Positions 28,143 through 37,649 of a stretch of DNA of 64,000 bases are shown here, piece by piece (positions within the stretch are counted from its first letter, which is position 1; the number at the start of each line of letters is the position of its first letter). The notes below the pieces were generated by a model. That model was given only the letters and a program-made list of their open reading frames with translations. It made no database searches and was not told the DNA's origin. Position numbers and translations under genes: made by a program. Source of the stretch: Idiomarina zobellii (GTDB lineage: Bacteria; Pseudomonadota; Gammaproteobacteria; Enterobacterales; Alteromonadaceae); the NCBI RefSeq assembly GCF_900100855.1, contig NZ_FNCB01000002.1, forward strand, positions 326,519 to 390,518. The letters are read 5' to 3'.

Positions 28143-29582
28143 TTAGCCCAGTAACTGCAGTGCCGCCTGTGGACGCTGGTTCGCCTGCGCCAGGATAGTC
28201 TGTGAAGCCTGCTGCAGGATCTGAGCCTGAGTCAGTTTCGCAGTTTCTGCAGCAAAGTCAGCATCTTTGATTCGAGACTTCGCACCTTCCAGGTTCTCTG
28301 CGATGTTCGATTGATTACGAATTGTCGCCTGGAAACGGTTTTGGACCGCACCTAAGTCTGCTCGTTGCGAATCGATACGAGAAATCGCAGCATCAATTGT
28401 TTTCAACGCATCTTGAGAACCTTCATAAGTAGAAATATCTACTTGAGCTACCTCTGAAAGATCTCCTGATGTAGCATTTAGGGCATCTCCAATATCAGTG
28501 CCACCTCCATTATCGGTTACGGCAAAATCGTTACTAGAGGATAGTTCTAACTGAGCATCAACAACCCCAGCATTATTTGCTGTTGAAAAGTCAACAGTTG
28601 TTCCTGCTAAATCTACCGAGCCTGTGTCAGTTGCGCCAGCAGAAACCTTAACACCTTTAACATTTTCTGCTGTAATTTCTAACGAGCCATCATCTTTTAT
28701 CTCGTTGCGAATACCCGATTTACCTAGGTCTTCAGACAGTTTACTCAAGTCACCGCCATAAGCTTCTAAACTGAATGTTTTTTCACCTATCTCAAGTGTT
28801 CCAGTTGCATCATTTGTCAAGTTAGACAATGTTGTGGTTACACTTGTTTTAGCTGAAACGCCTGACTCAGCTGATTTAGCGTTAATCGTTTCCGATATAT
28901 CTGTAATAGTAGTGTTCGCATCGCTATAAGTGTAATCTGCGGTGCCTTCCGAGCCTTGGATAGAAAAATCTAAGGTGTTTGTCGAAGTGTCTACTTCAGT
29001 GTAGTCTTGGTTAGCCGCTACCGTTGCACTTGATGAATCAAATGTAGTTGAAGCTCCCTTAACATCATAGCTACCGATTGCGTCAGCTGACATATTGCCT
29101 AACTGAACAGAAATAGTTTCATTTGCATTCGCGCCAACTTGATATTGCTCTGTACCAAATGAACCATCTAATAAGTTCTTACCGCCAAAGCTAGTGGTTT
29201 CAGCAATTCGAGTAAGCTCCTGCTGCAAGTTACCGATTTCTTTCTGTAATGCTGCACGATCTGAATCAGAGTTTGAGCCGTTAGCTGACTGGATAGACAG
29301 CGTACGCATACGCTGAAGAATGTTAGTTGATTCGTCCAGTGCACCTTCTGCAGTTTGCGCCATTGAGATAGCGTCATTTGCATTACGGTTACCCTGATTC
29401 AGGCCGTTGATTTGAGAACCCAAACGGTTGGAAATTTGTAAGCCTGCCGCGTCATCTGCGGCGCTGTTAATACGGAAGCCTGACGACAAACGTTCGAATG
29501 CTTGGTCAAGCGAGTTACCTGAGCCCATCAGCTGACGCTGTGCGTTCAGTGAGCTGACGTTAGTGTTTACATATAGTGCCAT
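28143..29582 (-). CDS. fliC: Flagellin
   Basis: Flagellin is the filament subunit. The conserved D0/D1 ends are clear: [18 protein letters not shown] and [20 protein letters not shown] at the start, and [15 protein letters not shown] with [18 protein letters not shown] at the end. The centre (about residues 175-385) is an acidic, Ser/Thr/Asp-rich variable domain. I chose the ATG at 29582 with AGGAG upstream; the open frame extends to 29633. Only one flagellin gene is seen here. A sigma-28 promoter and a strong terminator flank it. Confidence 0.97.
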   Translation of the reverse strand: MALYVNTNVSSLNAQRQLMGSGNSLDQAFERLSSGFRINSAADDAAGLQISNRLGSQINGLNQGNRNANDAISMAQTAEGALDESTNILQRMRTLSIQSANGSNSDSDRAALQKEIGNLQQELTRIAETTSFGGKNLLDGSFGTEQYQVGANANETISVQLGNMSADAIGSYDVKGASTTFDSSSATVAANQDYTEVDTSTNTLDFSIQGSEGTADYTYSDANTTITDISETINAKSAESGVSAKTSVTTTLSNLTNDATGTLEIGEKTFSLEAYGGDLSKLSEDLGKSGIRNEIKDDGSLEITAENVKGVKVSAGATDTGSVDLAGTTVDFSTANNAGVVDAQLELSSSNDFAVTDNGGGTDIGDALNATSGDLSEVAQVDISTYEGSQDALKTIDAAISRIDSQRADLGAVQNRFQATIRNQSNIAENLEGAKSRIKDADFAAETAKLTQAQILQQASQTILAQANQRPQAALQLLG

Positions 29583-29690
29583 GATAATGCTCCTAAGTTT
29601 CTGCTTAAGCTTGGATTCAATCGTTGTTGCCAAGCTGGAGGAATGTTTCGGCTTCGTGTTTTGCCTGGTTAAATTTTCCTCTCACAAAAG

Positions 29691-29718
29691 GTATCGGCAG
29701 GATTTGGGGGAGCTTTAG
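29691..29718 (-). promoter_or_regulatory. Sigma-28 promoter of fliC
   Basis: On the minus strand CTAAAG (29713-29718) precedes GCCGATAC (29691-29698), with TAAA and GCCGATAC 15 bases apart, the consensus spacing. The leader to the fliC ATG is about 100 bases. Confidence 0.88.
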
Positions 29719-29752
29719 AATTTTTTTGAAAAAATTTGAAGTTTTTAAATAG

Positions 29753-29836
29753 CCTGACATTGATGTCAGGTGGAGAACGATATAAAGAACGGTCAGTTAG
29801 TAATTTAAGCAACTCACCTGCCGTAATAACGGCAGG
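29753..29836 (-). terminator. Two hairpins after flgL
   Basis: CCTGCCGT/ACGGCAGG with an AATA loop (29817-29836) and CCTGACAT/ATGTCAGG (29753-29770) follow the flgL stop. Neither has a strong T run, so they may stabilise the flgKL mRNA end rather than be full intrinsic terminators. Confidence 0.45.
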
Positions 29837-29846
29837 TTACATCCGT

Positions 29847-31061
29847 TTATAAATAGTCGAACAAGCTTAGGCGGCTTACCCGGCTGAACACTTGTTGGGC
29901 TGCTGAGTAAATGGTTTCGTTTTTGACTAAGTCGGTTACGGCTTCTGAGTAGTCTACGTCGGAAATATCAGCTCGTGCCTTCTTATTCACTATTTCAATA
30001 TCAGCATTGCTGAGTTTTGCATTATCCATAACGTTTAAGCGTGCACCAACAGAGGCTTGGGTGTCGGTTAAGTCGCTAATAACGGTATTAAAATCATCTA
30101 GCGCAAAAGCAATTTCGCTTTCATGAAAGCCTTTGCTTTCAGGGGCCGACTCTTCCAGTGCAGTGGCCAAGTCTCGAATTTGGGTTAACAGGTTGCGCGA
30201 CACTGGCTCACCAATAGAGTAGCTGAACGAATCACCAGCAGCTGGCATATTATCTGGGTTAAGCTCTAGCGCCATGCCGTTGTATTCGACTTTGCCGTCC
30301 GTTACCGTTCCTGTCACCACAGGGTTAACGCCGTCATCAACTTCATAAGTGTCCGGTCCGGTAAAGGTCACCGTGAAATCAGTGGGATCACCTGCATCAA
30401 TACGTGCTTCCGTATCGGCAATAAGTGCGTCGCGATCAGTAACTTCGACTTTCTCGATAAAATTATTTCCACCGGTTAGCTCAAAGTCTACTCGCTTAGA
30501 CACATTAGAAAATGCACGGCTGCCCGGGTCATTTGCTGGTAAATATAACGTTGGTGACAACTGAATCGTACGCTGCCCCTGGTCGCCTACATACTCATAA
30601 GCTTGGTCTGCGTCATTAAACTCCATGGGCTGAATACGATTTTGGTAGCCAGCAAATATATATTCGCCTGACTCGTCCTGTGCATTGGTTAAATCAAAAA
30701 TAGAAGTCTCGATATTGCGTAACTCTGATGCTATCGCTTTACGGTTCGTTTGATCATAGCTTGCGTTACCTGCCTGAACAGCCAGCGTCCGGGCCTTTTG
30801 AATAGAGTCAGTGATGCTATTTAACACACTCTCCTCACGGCGCAGGTTGTTCTCGAGTGTTACCGAGTTACGATCGAACTGTTCGTTCTGGCCAATTTTT
30901 TCATTCAACGCCAGTACCTGCGAATTACCAATAGGGTCATCCGCCGGACTTAGAATTTTTGTCTGCTTGGTCAGCATTAGCTGAATTTTATCCAACCGAC
31001 TCTGTGAGGTTTGTAAGCTGTCCAGCCCACGCTGGAAAAATAAGTTAGTACTTAGTCGCAT
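29847..31061 (-). CDS. flgL: Flagellar hook-filament junction protein FlgL
   Basis: FlgL (HAP3) joins hook to filament. The 404-residue product has the flagellin-like N-terminus (MRLSTNLFFQRGLDSLQTSQSRLDKIQ) and C-terminus (SDVDYSEAVTDLVKNETIYSAAQQVFSRVSRLSLFDYL). It is about 90 residues longer than the E. coli protein because of an acidic middle insert (about residues 180-290). It follows flgK after 5 bases. Confidence 0.96.
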   Translation of the reverse strand: MRLSTNLFFQRGLDSLQTSQSRLDKIQLMLTKQTKILSPADDPIGNSQVLALNEKIGQNEQFDRNSVTLENNLRREESVLNSITDSIQKARTLAVQAGNASYDQTNRKAIASELRNIETSIFDLTNAQDESGEYIFAGYQNRIQPMEFNDADQAYEYVGDQGQRTIQLSPTLYLPANDPGSRAFSNVSKRVDFELTGGNNFIEKVEVTDRDALIADTEARIDAGDPTDFTVTFTGPDTYEVDDGVNPVVTGTVTDGKVEYNGMALELNPDNMPAAGDSFSYSIGEPVSRNLLTQIRDLATALEESAPESKGFHESEIAFALDDFNTVISDLTDTQASVGARLNVMDNAKLSNADIEIVNKKARADISDVDYSEAVTDLVKNETIYSAAQQVFSRVSRLSLFDYL

Positions 31062-31066
31062 AATTC

Positions 31067-33082
31067 TTACCTCAATGACGTCAGCAAGGTGTCAAAAATA
31101 GTCTGTGATGTCGTAATAATTCGGGCCGACGCTGTGTACGCTTGCTGGTACTGAATAAGGTTCGCCGCTTCTTCTTCCAGGTTCACACCGGCTTGCGAGT
31201 CATACAACGTTTCTGTTTGTGACTTTATGGCTTCAGCAGAGTCTCGTAATACACGGTTTTGGCTCACTCGGCTGCCCACGTCCGACACTAAGCGACCGTA
31301 ACTCTCGTTAAAGGTCATAGTCGGCTCTGCTTCTTCTCCGCCAGAGCGGCGGACGAGTTGTTGACGCTGCAAGTCAGCCATTGCCTGACCATTGCTGTTA
31401 TCATCAAAACCATTGGTGTTGTATTCGATAGTGTATTCATCACCAACGGCTGGCTCACCATTAATATCGACTTCGTAGTCCGGATCGGTTAAACCCGCCT
31501 GACCTAAAATGCCATTAAGATCGGTGGTTCCGGTAATGGAGTTTATAAGATTACCGTCTTTATCAAATACATCCAGGTCATAAGCATTTCCTGTCTGTCC
31601 CGTCACCTCGATGCGTGCAGGAGCAGTACCTAGTAAAGTATTATTTGCAGTATCGAAATAATCATCCGGTGTATTAATAGCTGCTATTTCAATACCGGCA
31701 GCGCCTTGGTTGTCCAAACCGTCTTTAACCCGAATAGGATTCGCTAACGCAATGTCTTCCGGACGCCGAATGGCTAAGCTTATTTCTGATGCTGCGCGGT
31801 CAGCTGGTTTTGCAAGGAACTGGTCACCTGTGTCCGCTGCGCCAGTTAAGTCTAACGAAATACCCAGCTCACTAATATCAATAGTTCCCGGCGACGCTTG
31901 AGTCACGGTAATTGTATCCGCACCACTTACAACCGAACCATCTTCATTAACCGGTACTATTTCGTATTCGTCCGGGTTACCCGTTTTAGTAATACGTAAA
32001 TTTTCTGAAGGAAACGACTTACTATCCCCTTCCAAAATACGCACAGTTATTTCACCGGTACCGGTATTGTCTGCATACTGCAATGCTTGCGATTCAGTTT
32101 GTGACAAATCGAATATTTTACGCCCCAATTGGTTGTCTAAGTCCATACCTTTTTGGTTTTGAGTGTTCATGGAATCAGCGATACGAACAGCAAGTTGTCC
32201 TAACCTTTTCTGGGTTGGCACTAGTACTTCGTCGCGATACTCAAGATAGCCACCTATCGAGCCGCCAATCTCACCAGTCGGCACATAGAACTCACTGACA
32301 CTACCACCGCTGTGCTCTTTTTTTAGCACCATTTCCAACCGCTCGGTATCAGGGTTACTTTTCATAGCAACAGCGTTGAAACGACCATTCTCCAGTACTA
32401 TAGGCTGGCCGTTTTTCAAGTTAACACTTACTGCACCGCTTTTTTGCTCCACGGTACTGAATTCGACTAACTCAGCCAACTCTCTTAATTGCTCATCGCG
32501 CTTATTCAATAATGCGTTCAAGTCGCCATTATCGTTATTTTTTCCCGCGGAGTTTTGAATTTTTGAATTCAACTCTGCCAGGTTCTTTGAAATTGAGTTA
32601 ATTCTGTCTGTTGATAATGTCAGACGGTCGTTGATGATGCTTTTCTGGTCATTTAAATACTGCGAGAAGTCATTGAACTTAGTGACCATTGCATCCGCTT
32701 CCGCTAACACCAACTGGCGGGCTGTAACAGAGCCCGGGTCATTATTAGCGTCTTGTAGAGTATTAAAAAAGCTCTCTACCGATGAAGCTACGTTTGTGGT
32801 GCTATCACCCAGCAGAGTGTCTAACTGCTCTGCCTGTTCTAGATTCGCTTCGTAGTAGCTCACATTGGAAATGTCGTTTCGTAACTGGCGATTGGCAAAT
32901 TCATCGATCATGCGCTGCACACGCAGGCGCTCCAAGCCGCCGTACTCGCTTTCCATATACTCGGTGCGTTCACGAACGTAGCTTGGAGTGTTTGTATTAT
33001 TAATGTTTTTACCGGTAATTTGCAGGCTCTGCTGATGAGCTAATATGCCGTTTTTACCGATATTTAATAAGTCAAAACTCAT
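31067..33082 (-). CDS. flgK: Flagellar hook-filament junction protein FlgK
   Basis: FlgK (HAP1) is the first hook-associated protein. Conserved ends are present: MSFDLLNIGKNGILAHQQSL with ITGKNINNTNTPSYVRER at the start, and the helical end with LIQYQQAYTASARIITTSQTIFDTLL. At 671 residues it exceeds the 547-residue E. coli protein, with an acidic expansion in about residues 330-590. It has its own sigma-28 promoter and is co-transcribed with flgL. Confidence 0.96.
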   Translation of the reverse strand: MSFDLLNIGKNGILAHQQSLQITGKNINNTNTPSYVRERTEYMESEYGGLERLRVQRMIDEFANRQLRNDISNVSYYEANLEQAEQLDTLLGDSTTNVASSVESFFNTLQDANNDPGSVTARQLVLAEADAMVTKFNDFSQYLNDQKSIINDRLTLSTDRINSISKNLAELNSKIQNSAGKNNDNGDLNALLNKRDEQLRELAELVEFSTVEQKSGAVSVNLKNGQPIVLENGRFNAVAMKSNPDTERLEMVLKKEHSGGSVSEFYVPTGEIGGSIGGYLEYRDEVLVPTQKRLGQLAVRIADSMNTQNQKGMDLDNQLGRKIFDLSQTESQALQYADNTGTGEITVRILEGDSKSFPSENLRITKTGNPDEYEIVPVNEDGSVVSGADTITVTQASPGTIDISELGISLDLTGAADTGDQFLAKPADRAASEISLAIRRPEDIALANPIRVKDGLDNQGAAGIEIAAINTPDDYFDTANNTLLGTAPARIEVTGQTGNAYDLDVFDKDGNLINSITGTTDLNGILGQAGLTDPDYEVDINGEPAVGDEYTIEYNTNGFDDNSNGQAMADLQRQQLVRRSGGEEAEPTMTFNESYGRLVSDVGSRVSQNRVLRDSAEAIKSQTETLYDSQAGVNLEEEAANLIQYQQAYTASARIITTSQTIFDTLLTSLR

Positions 33083-33110
33083 CGATGTCTCTCCAGTAAC
33101 TCTGTGCCCT

Positions 33111-33137
33111 GTATCGGCAGTGAGTAAATAATGTTTA
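33111..33137 (-). promoter_or_regulatory. Sigma-28 promoter of flgKL
   Basis: Minus-strand TAAA (33134-33137) and GCCGATAC (33111-33118) are 15 bases apart, an exact consensus match. A small CGGCAA/TTGCCG hairpin at about 33144-33160 lies between flgJ and this promoter. Confidence 0.88.
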
Positions 33138-33176
33138 GTTTAGACGGCAATTTTTTGCCGCCCATTGCAGACGCTT

Positions 33177-34136
33177 TTAAATTGCTTTGTCCGCAAATGC
33201 CGGGTTATTTAACACCGACTGAATTTTTTGTGCGTATTTAGGATCCGTCGCGTACCCCGCTGACTGTAAGGCTTCAGCGTACTGCGCCGGATCATCAGCG
33301 ACCTCTAACGCCTGCTGGTAACGCGGGTGCCCTTTTATAAAATCAACATAGTCCTGCAAGCTCTGTTCCACGTTAGAGTATGAGCGAAAAGCAGCGCGCT
33401 CTTTGCGGGCCACGTCGCCGTCAAACTCTAATGTACTGACGTGAGATTTATCGCCTGCCCAGCGCTGGTCAGCTTTTATATTGAATAAATTATTGCTTGA
33501 GCCGCCATGGCGCCCCGGTACTAATCGTTGCCCCCAGCCGGTTTCCAGGGCTGCTTGAGCAATAAGTGCGTTCGGGTTCAGCCCTTCCTGTTTTGCTATT
33601 TTCTCAGCATGCGGCTTAAGCGCTGCGACAAAACTCTCGGGGCTGTTAAATCGCGCTTCACCATCACTTAACTTAGCGGTATTAACGCGCTTATTGCCGT
33701 AATAAAGCCCTGCGTCGACACCACCGTGTTCACTCAGTCTTTCCGCTCTGTTTTTCATGCGCGGGTCATCTAAGTTCGCACCAGAGCGATTCTTATGCCC
33801 ATGCTGGTAGCTGTCGTCACCGCCGAGCTGCTTAACCATAAGCTCAGCCAAACCTAACGAGCCCTGACTGGATAGTTCAGACGTCAGCTGCTGATCGTAC
33901 ATATCTCGGTACATCTTGGTGTAGCGGCTGTCCAACATGTTGCCTTCTTCAAATACGGCGTTGGCTTTACGCATACTGCCCATGACCATATTCAGGAAAA
34001 TGGCTTCGAACTGCTGCGCCGCCTCCATTAAGGCTTGCTTGTCATCCGGGTTAAACGCACGCTCACGCAAGCCATTCAGGCTGTGCGTGTCCATGGCTAA
34101 TTCAGCTTGTTTGAATTGTGCGTTTGAGCTTGTCAT
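33177..34136 (-). CDS. flgJ: Flagellar rod cap and peptidoglycan hydrolase FlgJ
   Basis: FlgJ caps the growing rod and opens the peptidoglycan layer. The N-terminal rod-cap domain includes AAQQFEAIFLNMVMGSMRKA. The C-terminal glucosaminidase domain includes PNALIAQAALETGWGQ, with the catalytic Glu, and NLFNIKADQRW. The two-domain form of 319 residues is typical of gammaproteobacteria. It follows flgI. Confidence 0.96.
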   Translation of the reverse strand: MTSSNAQFKQAELAMDTHSLNGLRERAFNPDDKQALMEAAQQFEAIFLNMVMGSMRKANAVFEEGNMLDSRYTKMYRDMYDQQLTSELSSQGSLGLAELMVKQLGGDDSYQHGHKNRSGANLDDPRMKNRAERLSEHGGVDAGLYYGNKRVNTAKLSDGEARFNSPESFVAALKPHAEKIAKQEGLNPNALIAQAALETGWGQRLVPGRHGGSSNNLFNIKADQRWAGDKSHVSTLEFDGDVARKERAAFRSYSNVEQSLQDYVDFIKGHPRYQQALEVADDPAQYAEALQSAGYATDPKYAQKIQSVLNNPAFADKAI

Positions 34137-34148
34137 ATCAGCCTCGGC

Positions 34149-35249
34149 TTAAATAACAATGAGTTCGCCGCTGAGCGCGCCAGCTTGTTTTAGTGCTTCC
34201 AGCACGGCAATGATGTCGCCTGGTGCCGCACCAATTTGATTCACTGCCCGAACCAGATCATTAAGCGTTGTGCCCGGCTGGAATACAAACATACGAGCGT
34301 CGTCTTGGTTCACATCAATAATCGACTGCGGCGTTACTACAGTTTCACCGTCACCAAACGGGTTCGGTTGGTCGACGTTCACGTTTTCGGAAATAGTCAC
34401 CTGCATGTTGCCGTGCGCAACAGCGGCTGGTCGTAGCTCAACATTCTGACCGACCACAATAGTGCCAGTGCGAGAATTCACAATAACTTTAGCCGATGCA
34501 GACGCTTGCTGAACTTCTAAATTTTCCAGCGTGGACATATAACTCACGCGCTGATTCATATCACGCGGTGCACGAACACGAACCGAAGTTGCATCCACAG
34601 CCTGCGCAGCGCCTTCACCGACTAAACTATTAATGGTCTGAGCCATACGTTTGGCCGTTGTAAAGTCGGACTGATGCAGGTTAAAGGTAAAATAGTCCGA
34701 AGAACCAAATGAGGTGCGCACTTCACGTTCAACCGTTGCGCCTCCCGGTATACGACCAACTGTTGGCGTATTAATTACAATACGGGAACCGTCGTTACCC
34801 TCTGCACCCAAGCCGCCGACAATCAGGTTACCTTGTGCGACGGCGTACACTTCGCCGTTTGCACCTTTTAAGAAAGTTTGCAGCAAGGTACCGCCGGTTA
34901 GGCTGTCTGCTCTGCCCACAGAAGACACCGTCACATCAATTTTCTGACCGGGTTTCGCGAAAGCCGGCAAGTCAGCATGCACCGCAACGGCCGCCACATT
35001 TTCAATTTTGGGTCGCTCATTAGCGGGGACATTAATACCAAAGTTACCCAGCATAGTGCGGAAAGTTTGGTCAGTAAACGGGGTTCGCTCGCCCGTTCCC
35101 GGCAAACCAACAACTAAACCATAACCTATTAGCTGGTTGTCACGAATACCCTGCACCGATGCAATGTCTTTAATACGAGATGCCTGCACGGGTGCTACCA
35201 ACATCGAGACTAAGCACAGGGTTAAGGTAATTAGTTTTGCTACTTTCAT
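34149..35249 (-). CDS. flgI: Flagellar P-ring protein FlgI
   Basis: FlgI forms the periplasmic P ring. The product has a Sec signal peptide ([24 protein letters not shown]) followed by [30 protein letters not shown], the family signature. I set the start at the ATG at 35249, 6 bases after AAGGAG; an in-frame TTG at 35255 is less likely. Normal length, 366 residues. Confidence 0.97.
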   Translation of the reverse strand: MKVAKLITLTLCLVSMLVAPVQASRIKDIASVQGIRDNQLIGYGLVVGLPGTGERTPFTDQTFRTMLGNFGINVPANERPKIENVAAVAVHADLPAFAKPGQKIDVTVSSVGRADSLTGGTLLQTFLKGANGEVYAVAQGNLIVGGLGAEGNDGSRIVINTPTVGRIPGGATVEREVRTSFGSSDYFTFNLHQSDFTTAKRMAQTINSLVGEGAAQAVDATSVRVRAPRDMNQRVSYMSTLENLEVQQASASAKVIVNSRTGTIVVGQNVELRPAAVAHGNMQVTISENVNVDQPNPFGDGETVVTPQSIIDVNQDDARMFVFQPGTTLNDLVRAVNQIGAAPGDIIAVLEALKQAGALSGELIVI

Positions 35250-35259
35250 GCCCAACTCC

Positions 35260-35934
35260 TTAGAACGGCCAAATTGGACTGTTGAAGAAACGTGTTAACC
35301 AGCCCTGCTCCTGCACTTGGGCAAGGCTGCCCGTGCCTGAGTATTCAATACGTGCATTGGCAACACGAGTCGATGGAATTTGGTTAGCTGCAGTTATGTC
35401 CCGTGGCCGGATCATGCCGGTTAAACGAATGTACTCGTCGCCGGTATTAATGCGCATCCACTTCTCACCACGCACTATTAAGTTGCCATTCGGCAGTACT
35501 TTTATCACCGTCACAGTAATTTCACCGGTAAGTTGATTGCTTTGATCCGAACTGGCGTCGCCATTAAAGTCCCGCGTTCCGTTAATGCCAGCAGACAACG
35601 GGTTGCCTCCAACGGTAATATCCCGTCCAAACATTGTTGGCGCACCAAGCTCTGCCGTGCTTTCTTTAGAGGTTTCAGTCGTTGCCGTTTTACTGGCGGT
35701 TGTCTGCTCCTGCAGGGTCACCGTAATAATGTCGCCTAAGCGACGCGCTTTTATGTCTGAGTACAGGTTGTCTGCGTACGCATCCTGAAATAGAGACCCC
35801 GTTGGCACGACCGGCTGTGCACGCTCTTCCGGCAATACCGGTGCGTAGTAAGGGTCATCCGGCATTGGCTTATGCGGTGAGCTTGCACAGCCCGTCACCG
35901 CTAAAATTGCTAAAGTTGCTAATAAGTAACGCAT
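35260..35934 (-). CDS. flgH: Flagellar L-ring lipoprotein FlgH
   Basis: FlgH forms the outer-membrane L ring. The signal peptide ends in a lipobox (LAILAVTGC). The conserved [27 protein letters not shown] block and the end [12 protein letters not shown] are visible. I prefer the ATG at 35934 with AGGTGG upstream over the GTG at 35943. Confidence 0.97.
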   Translation of the reverse strand: MRYLLATLAILAVTGCASSPHKPMPDDPYYAPVLPEERAQPVVPTGSLFQDAYADNLYSDIKARRLGDIITVTLQEQTTASKTATTETSKESTAELGAPTMFGRDITVGGNPLSAGINGTRDFNGDASSDQSNQLTGEITVTVIKVLPNGNLIVRGEKWMRINTGDEYIRLTGMIRPRDITAANQIPSTRVANARIEYSGTGSLAQVQEQGWLTRFFNSPIWPF

Positions 35935-35956
35935 CACAGCCACCTGTTATTGATTA

Positions 35957-36745
35957 TTAAAGTTGCTGGGTGACGAAGCTCAGCATTTGGTCAACCGAGG
36001 AAATCACTTTTGAGTTCATCTCGTAACCACGCTGACTCTCAATCAGGTTGACCAGCTCTTCAGTCACGTTGACGTTAGAGGTTTCCAGAGCCCCCTGAAT
36101 GGTGTTACCCATACCATCAACACCTGGCACAGCCTCAAGTGGTGCGCCGCTGACCGCTGTCTCGCGATACAGGTTTTGACCCATAGGCTCTAAACCCGCT
36201 GGGTTAATGAAGTTGACCAGGTTAATTTGGCCGACCACAACGTTGTCCGGGTTACCGGGCTGAGTTACCGTCACTTCACCTTCCTGAGAAATGCTGACTG
36301 ACATAGCGTCTTCAGGAATTTGAATAGCCGGCTCTAACGTATAACCGTTACCCGAAGTCACCATCTCCCCCTCTTCGTTTAGTGAAAACTGACCGTTACG
36401 CGTGTAGGAGATAGTTCCGTCCGGCATCAAAATCTGGAAGAAACCTTTGCCGTCAATCATCACATCCAGCGAGTTGTCGGTCGTTTGCACATTACCTTGA
36501 GTGTGCGATTTTTGCGTCGCAACAACTTTGGTACCGGCGCCGACCATAAGGCCATTCGGTAACTCGGTGTCCTGAGCAGACTGGCCGCCCGGCTGGTTAA
36601 TGTTTTGATACAGCAAGTCTTCAAACACCGCGCGACTTTTCTTAAAACCAACGGTGCTTGAGTTCGCCAGGTTATTTGAAATGACCGAGATATCGCGCTG
36701 CTGCGCATCCAGTCCGGTTTTACTGATCCATAATGCTGGGTTCAT
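35957..36745 (-). CDS. flgG: Distal rod protein FlgG
   Basis: FlgG builds the distal rod. The 262-residue product has the rod/hook N-terminal signature (ALWISKTGLDAQQRDISVISNNLANSSTVGFK), a GKGFFQILMPDGTISYTRNG middle, and a C-terminal ETSNVNVTEELVNLIESQRGYEMNSKVIS helix. It is co-directional with flgF and flgH. Confidence 0.97.
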   Translation of the reverse strand: MNPALWISKTGLDAQQRDISVISNNLANSSTVGFKKSRAVFEDLLYQNINQPGGQSAQDTELPNGLMVGAGTKVVATQKSHTQGNVQTTDNSLDVMIDGKGFFQILMPDGTISYTRNGQFSLNEEGEMVTSGNGYTLEPAIQIPEDAMSVSISQEGEVTVTQPGNPDNVVVGQINLVNFINPAGLEPMGQNLYRETAVSGAPLEAVPGVDGMGNTIQGALETSNVNVTEELVNLIESQRGYEMNSKVISSVDQMLSFVTQQL

Positions 36746-36782
36746 GTTATGTCTCCTCTATACGCCATTAATGAAAGTTCGA

Positions 36783-37526
36783 CTAACTGATGCGCATCAG
36801 CGACTCTGAGCGCTGTGCGTTCTCATCGGCGGTTTTCATTAATTTGACGTTCATTTCGTATTGGCGCTGCAGAGCAATCATGCTTGTCATTTCTTCGACG
36901 CTGTTGACGTTGCTGCTTTCCAGAGCACCAATTTGTAATTTAACGTTGGCATCGGCTAGCGCGACTTGGTCATCTTTCAGCTTGAATAAACCATCCGTGC
37001 CTTTCTCGATATTGCCATTTGGCGGGTTCACCAACTTGATACGGCCTATCACTTCCATAACATTTTCCGGTGCGCCCATAGGACGAATGGACACATTACC
37101 GTTAGAGCCTATTGTCAGCTTGTCGACAGGTTGCGGCACAAAAATAGGACCGTTGTCACCAATAATGGTGTTGCCTTTTGAGTTTTTAAGAAGGCCGTCG
37201 GTACCCACTTCCAAGCTGCCATTTCGGGTGTAGCGCTCATTGCCGTTTTGATCCTGAACTGCTATCCAGCCCTGGTCTTTTATGGCGACATCCATATTGC
37301 GGCCGGTGGTTTGCAGCGCACCTGCGGCAAAGTTCTGCCCAGGACTTTCGGTCATGGCAAACACCCGCGTTGGCAAGCCTTCGCCAAACGCCTGCATAGA
37401 GCGGGCTTGTTCCAAATCCGCCTTAAAACCGTCAGTGTTTGCGTTGGCAAGGTTATTTGCCCGCACCGACACCGCGTTCATGTTTTCTTTGGCGCCGCTC
37501 ATGGCTATCCAGAGCATTTTGTCCAT
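36783..37526 (-). CDS. flgF: Proximal rod protein FlgF
   Basis: FlgF is a proximal rod subunit. The 247-residue product starts MDKMLWIAMSGAKENMNAVSVRANNLANANT and ends with a rod-family C-terminal helix (NSVEEMTSMIALQRQYEMNVKLMK). It is the first gene of the flgF-flgG-flgH-flgI-flgJ unit, which is set off from flgE by a terminator and begins with a sigma-54 promoter. Confidence 0.96.
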   Translation of the reverse strand: MDKMLWIAMSGAKENMNAVSVRANNLANANTDGFKADLEQARSMQAFGEGLPTRVFAMTESPGQNFAAGALQTTGRNMDVAIKDQGWIAVQDQNGNERYTRNGSLEVGTDGLLKNSKGNTIIGDNGPIFVPQPVDKLTIGSNGNVSIRPMGAPENVMEVIGRIKLVNPPNGNIEKGTDGLFKLKDDQVALADANVKLQIGALESSNVNSVEEMTSMIALQRQYEMNVKLMKTADENAQRSESLMRIS

Positions 37527-37576
37527 AGCTGACCTCCAGCCAAAATTTTGTCGTTTTCGATCGTTATCCTAGATAA

Positions 37577-37593
37577 TGCAGATTCCGTGCCAA
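37577..37593 (-). promoter_or_regulatory. Sigma-54 promoter of flgFGHIJ
   Basis: The minus strand reads TTGGCACGGAATCTGCA, which matches TGGCACG-N4-TTGCA with one mismatch. It lies about 50 bases upstream of the flgF start and between the flgE terminator and flgF. Confidence 0.85.
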
Positions 37594-37597
37594 GAAC

Positions 37598-37626
37598 GAA
37601 AAAAGACGCCCGAAGGCGTCTTTTGT
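37598..37626 (-). terminator. Terminator of flgBCDE
   Basis: Minus-strand perfect stem AAAAGACGCC/GGCGTCTTTT with a TTCG loop and a T-rich end, 24 bases after the flgE stop. It splits the flg rod and hook genes into two transcription units. Confidence 0.92.
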
Positions 37627-37649
37627 TTTACATTTCCCAGTTAACTCAA

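Noticed and set aside
29583..29633. N-terminal extension of flagellin
   Set aside because: Flagellins start at [12 protein letters not shown] sequence, AGGAG precedes the ATG at 29582, and the extension is not conserved.
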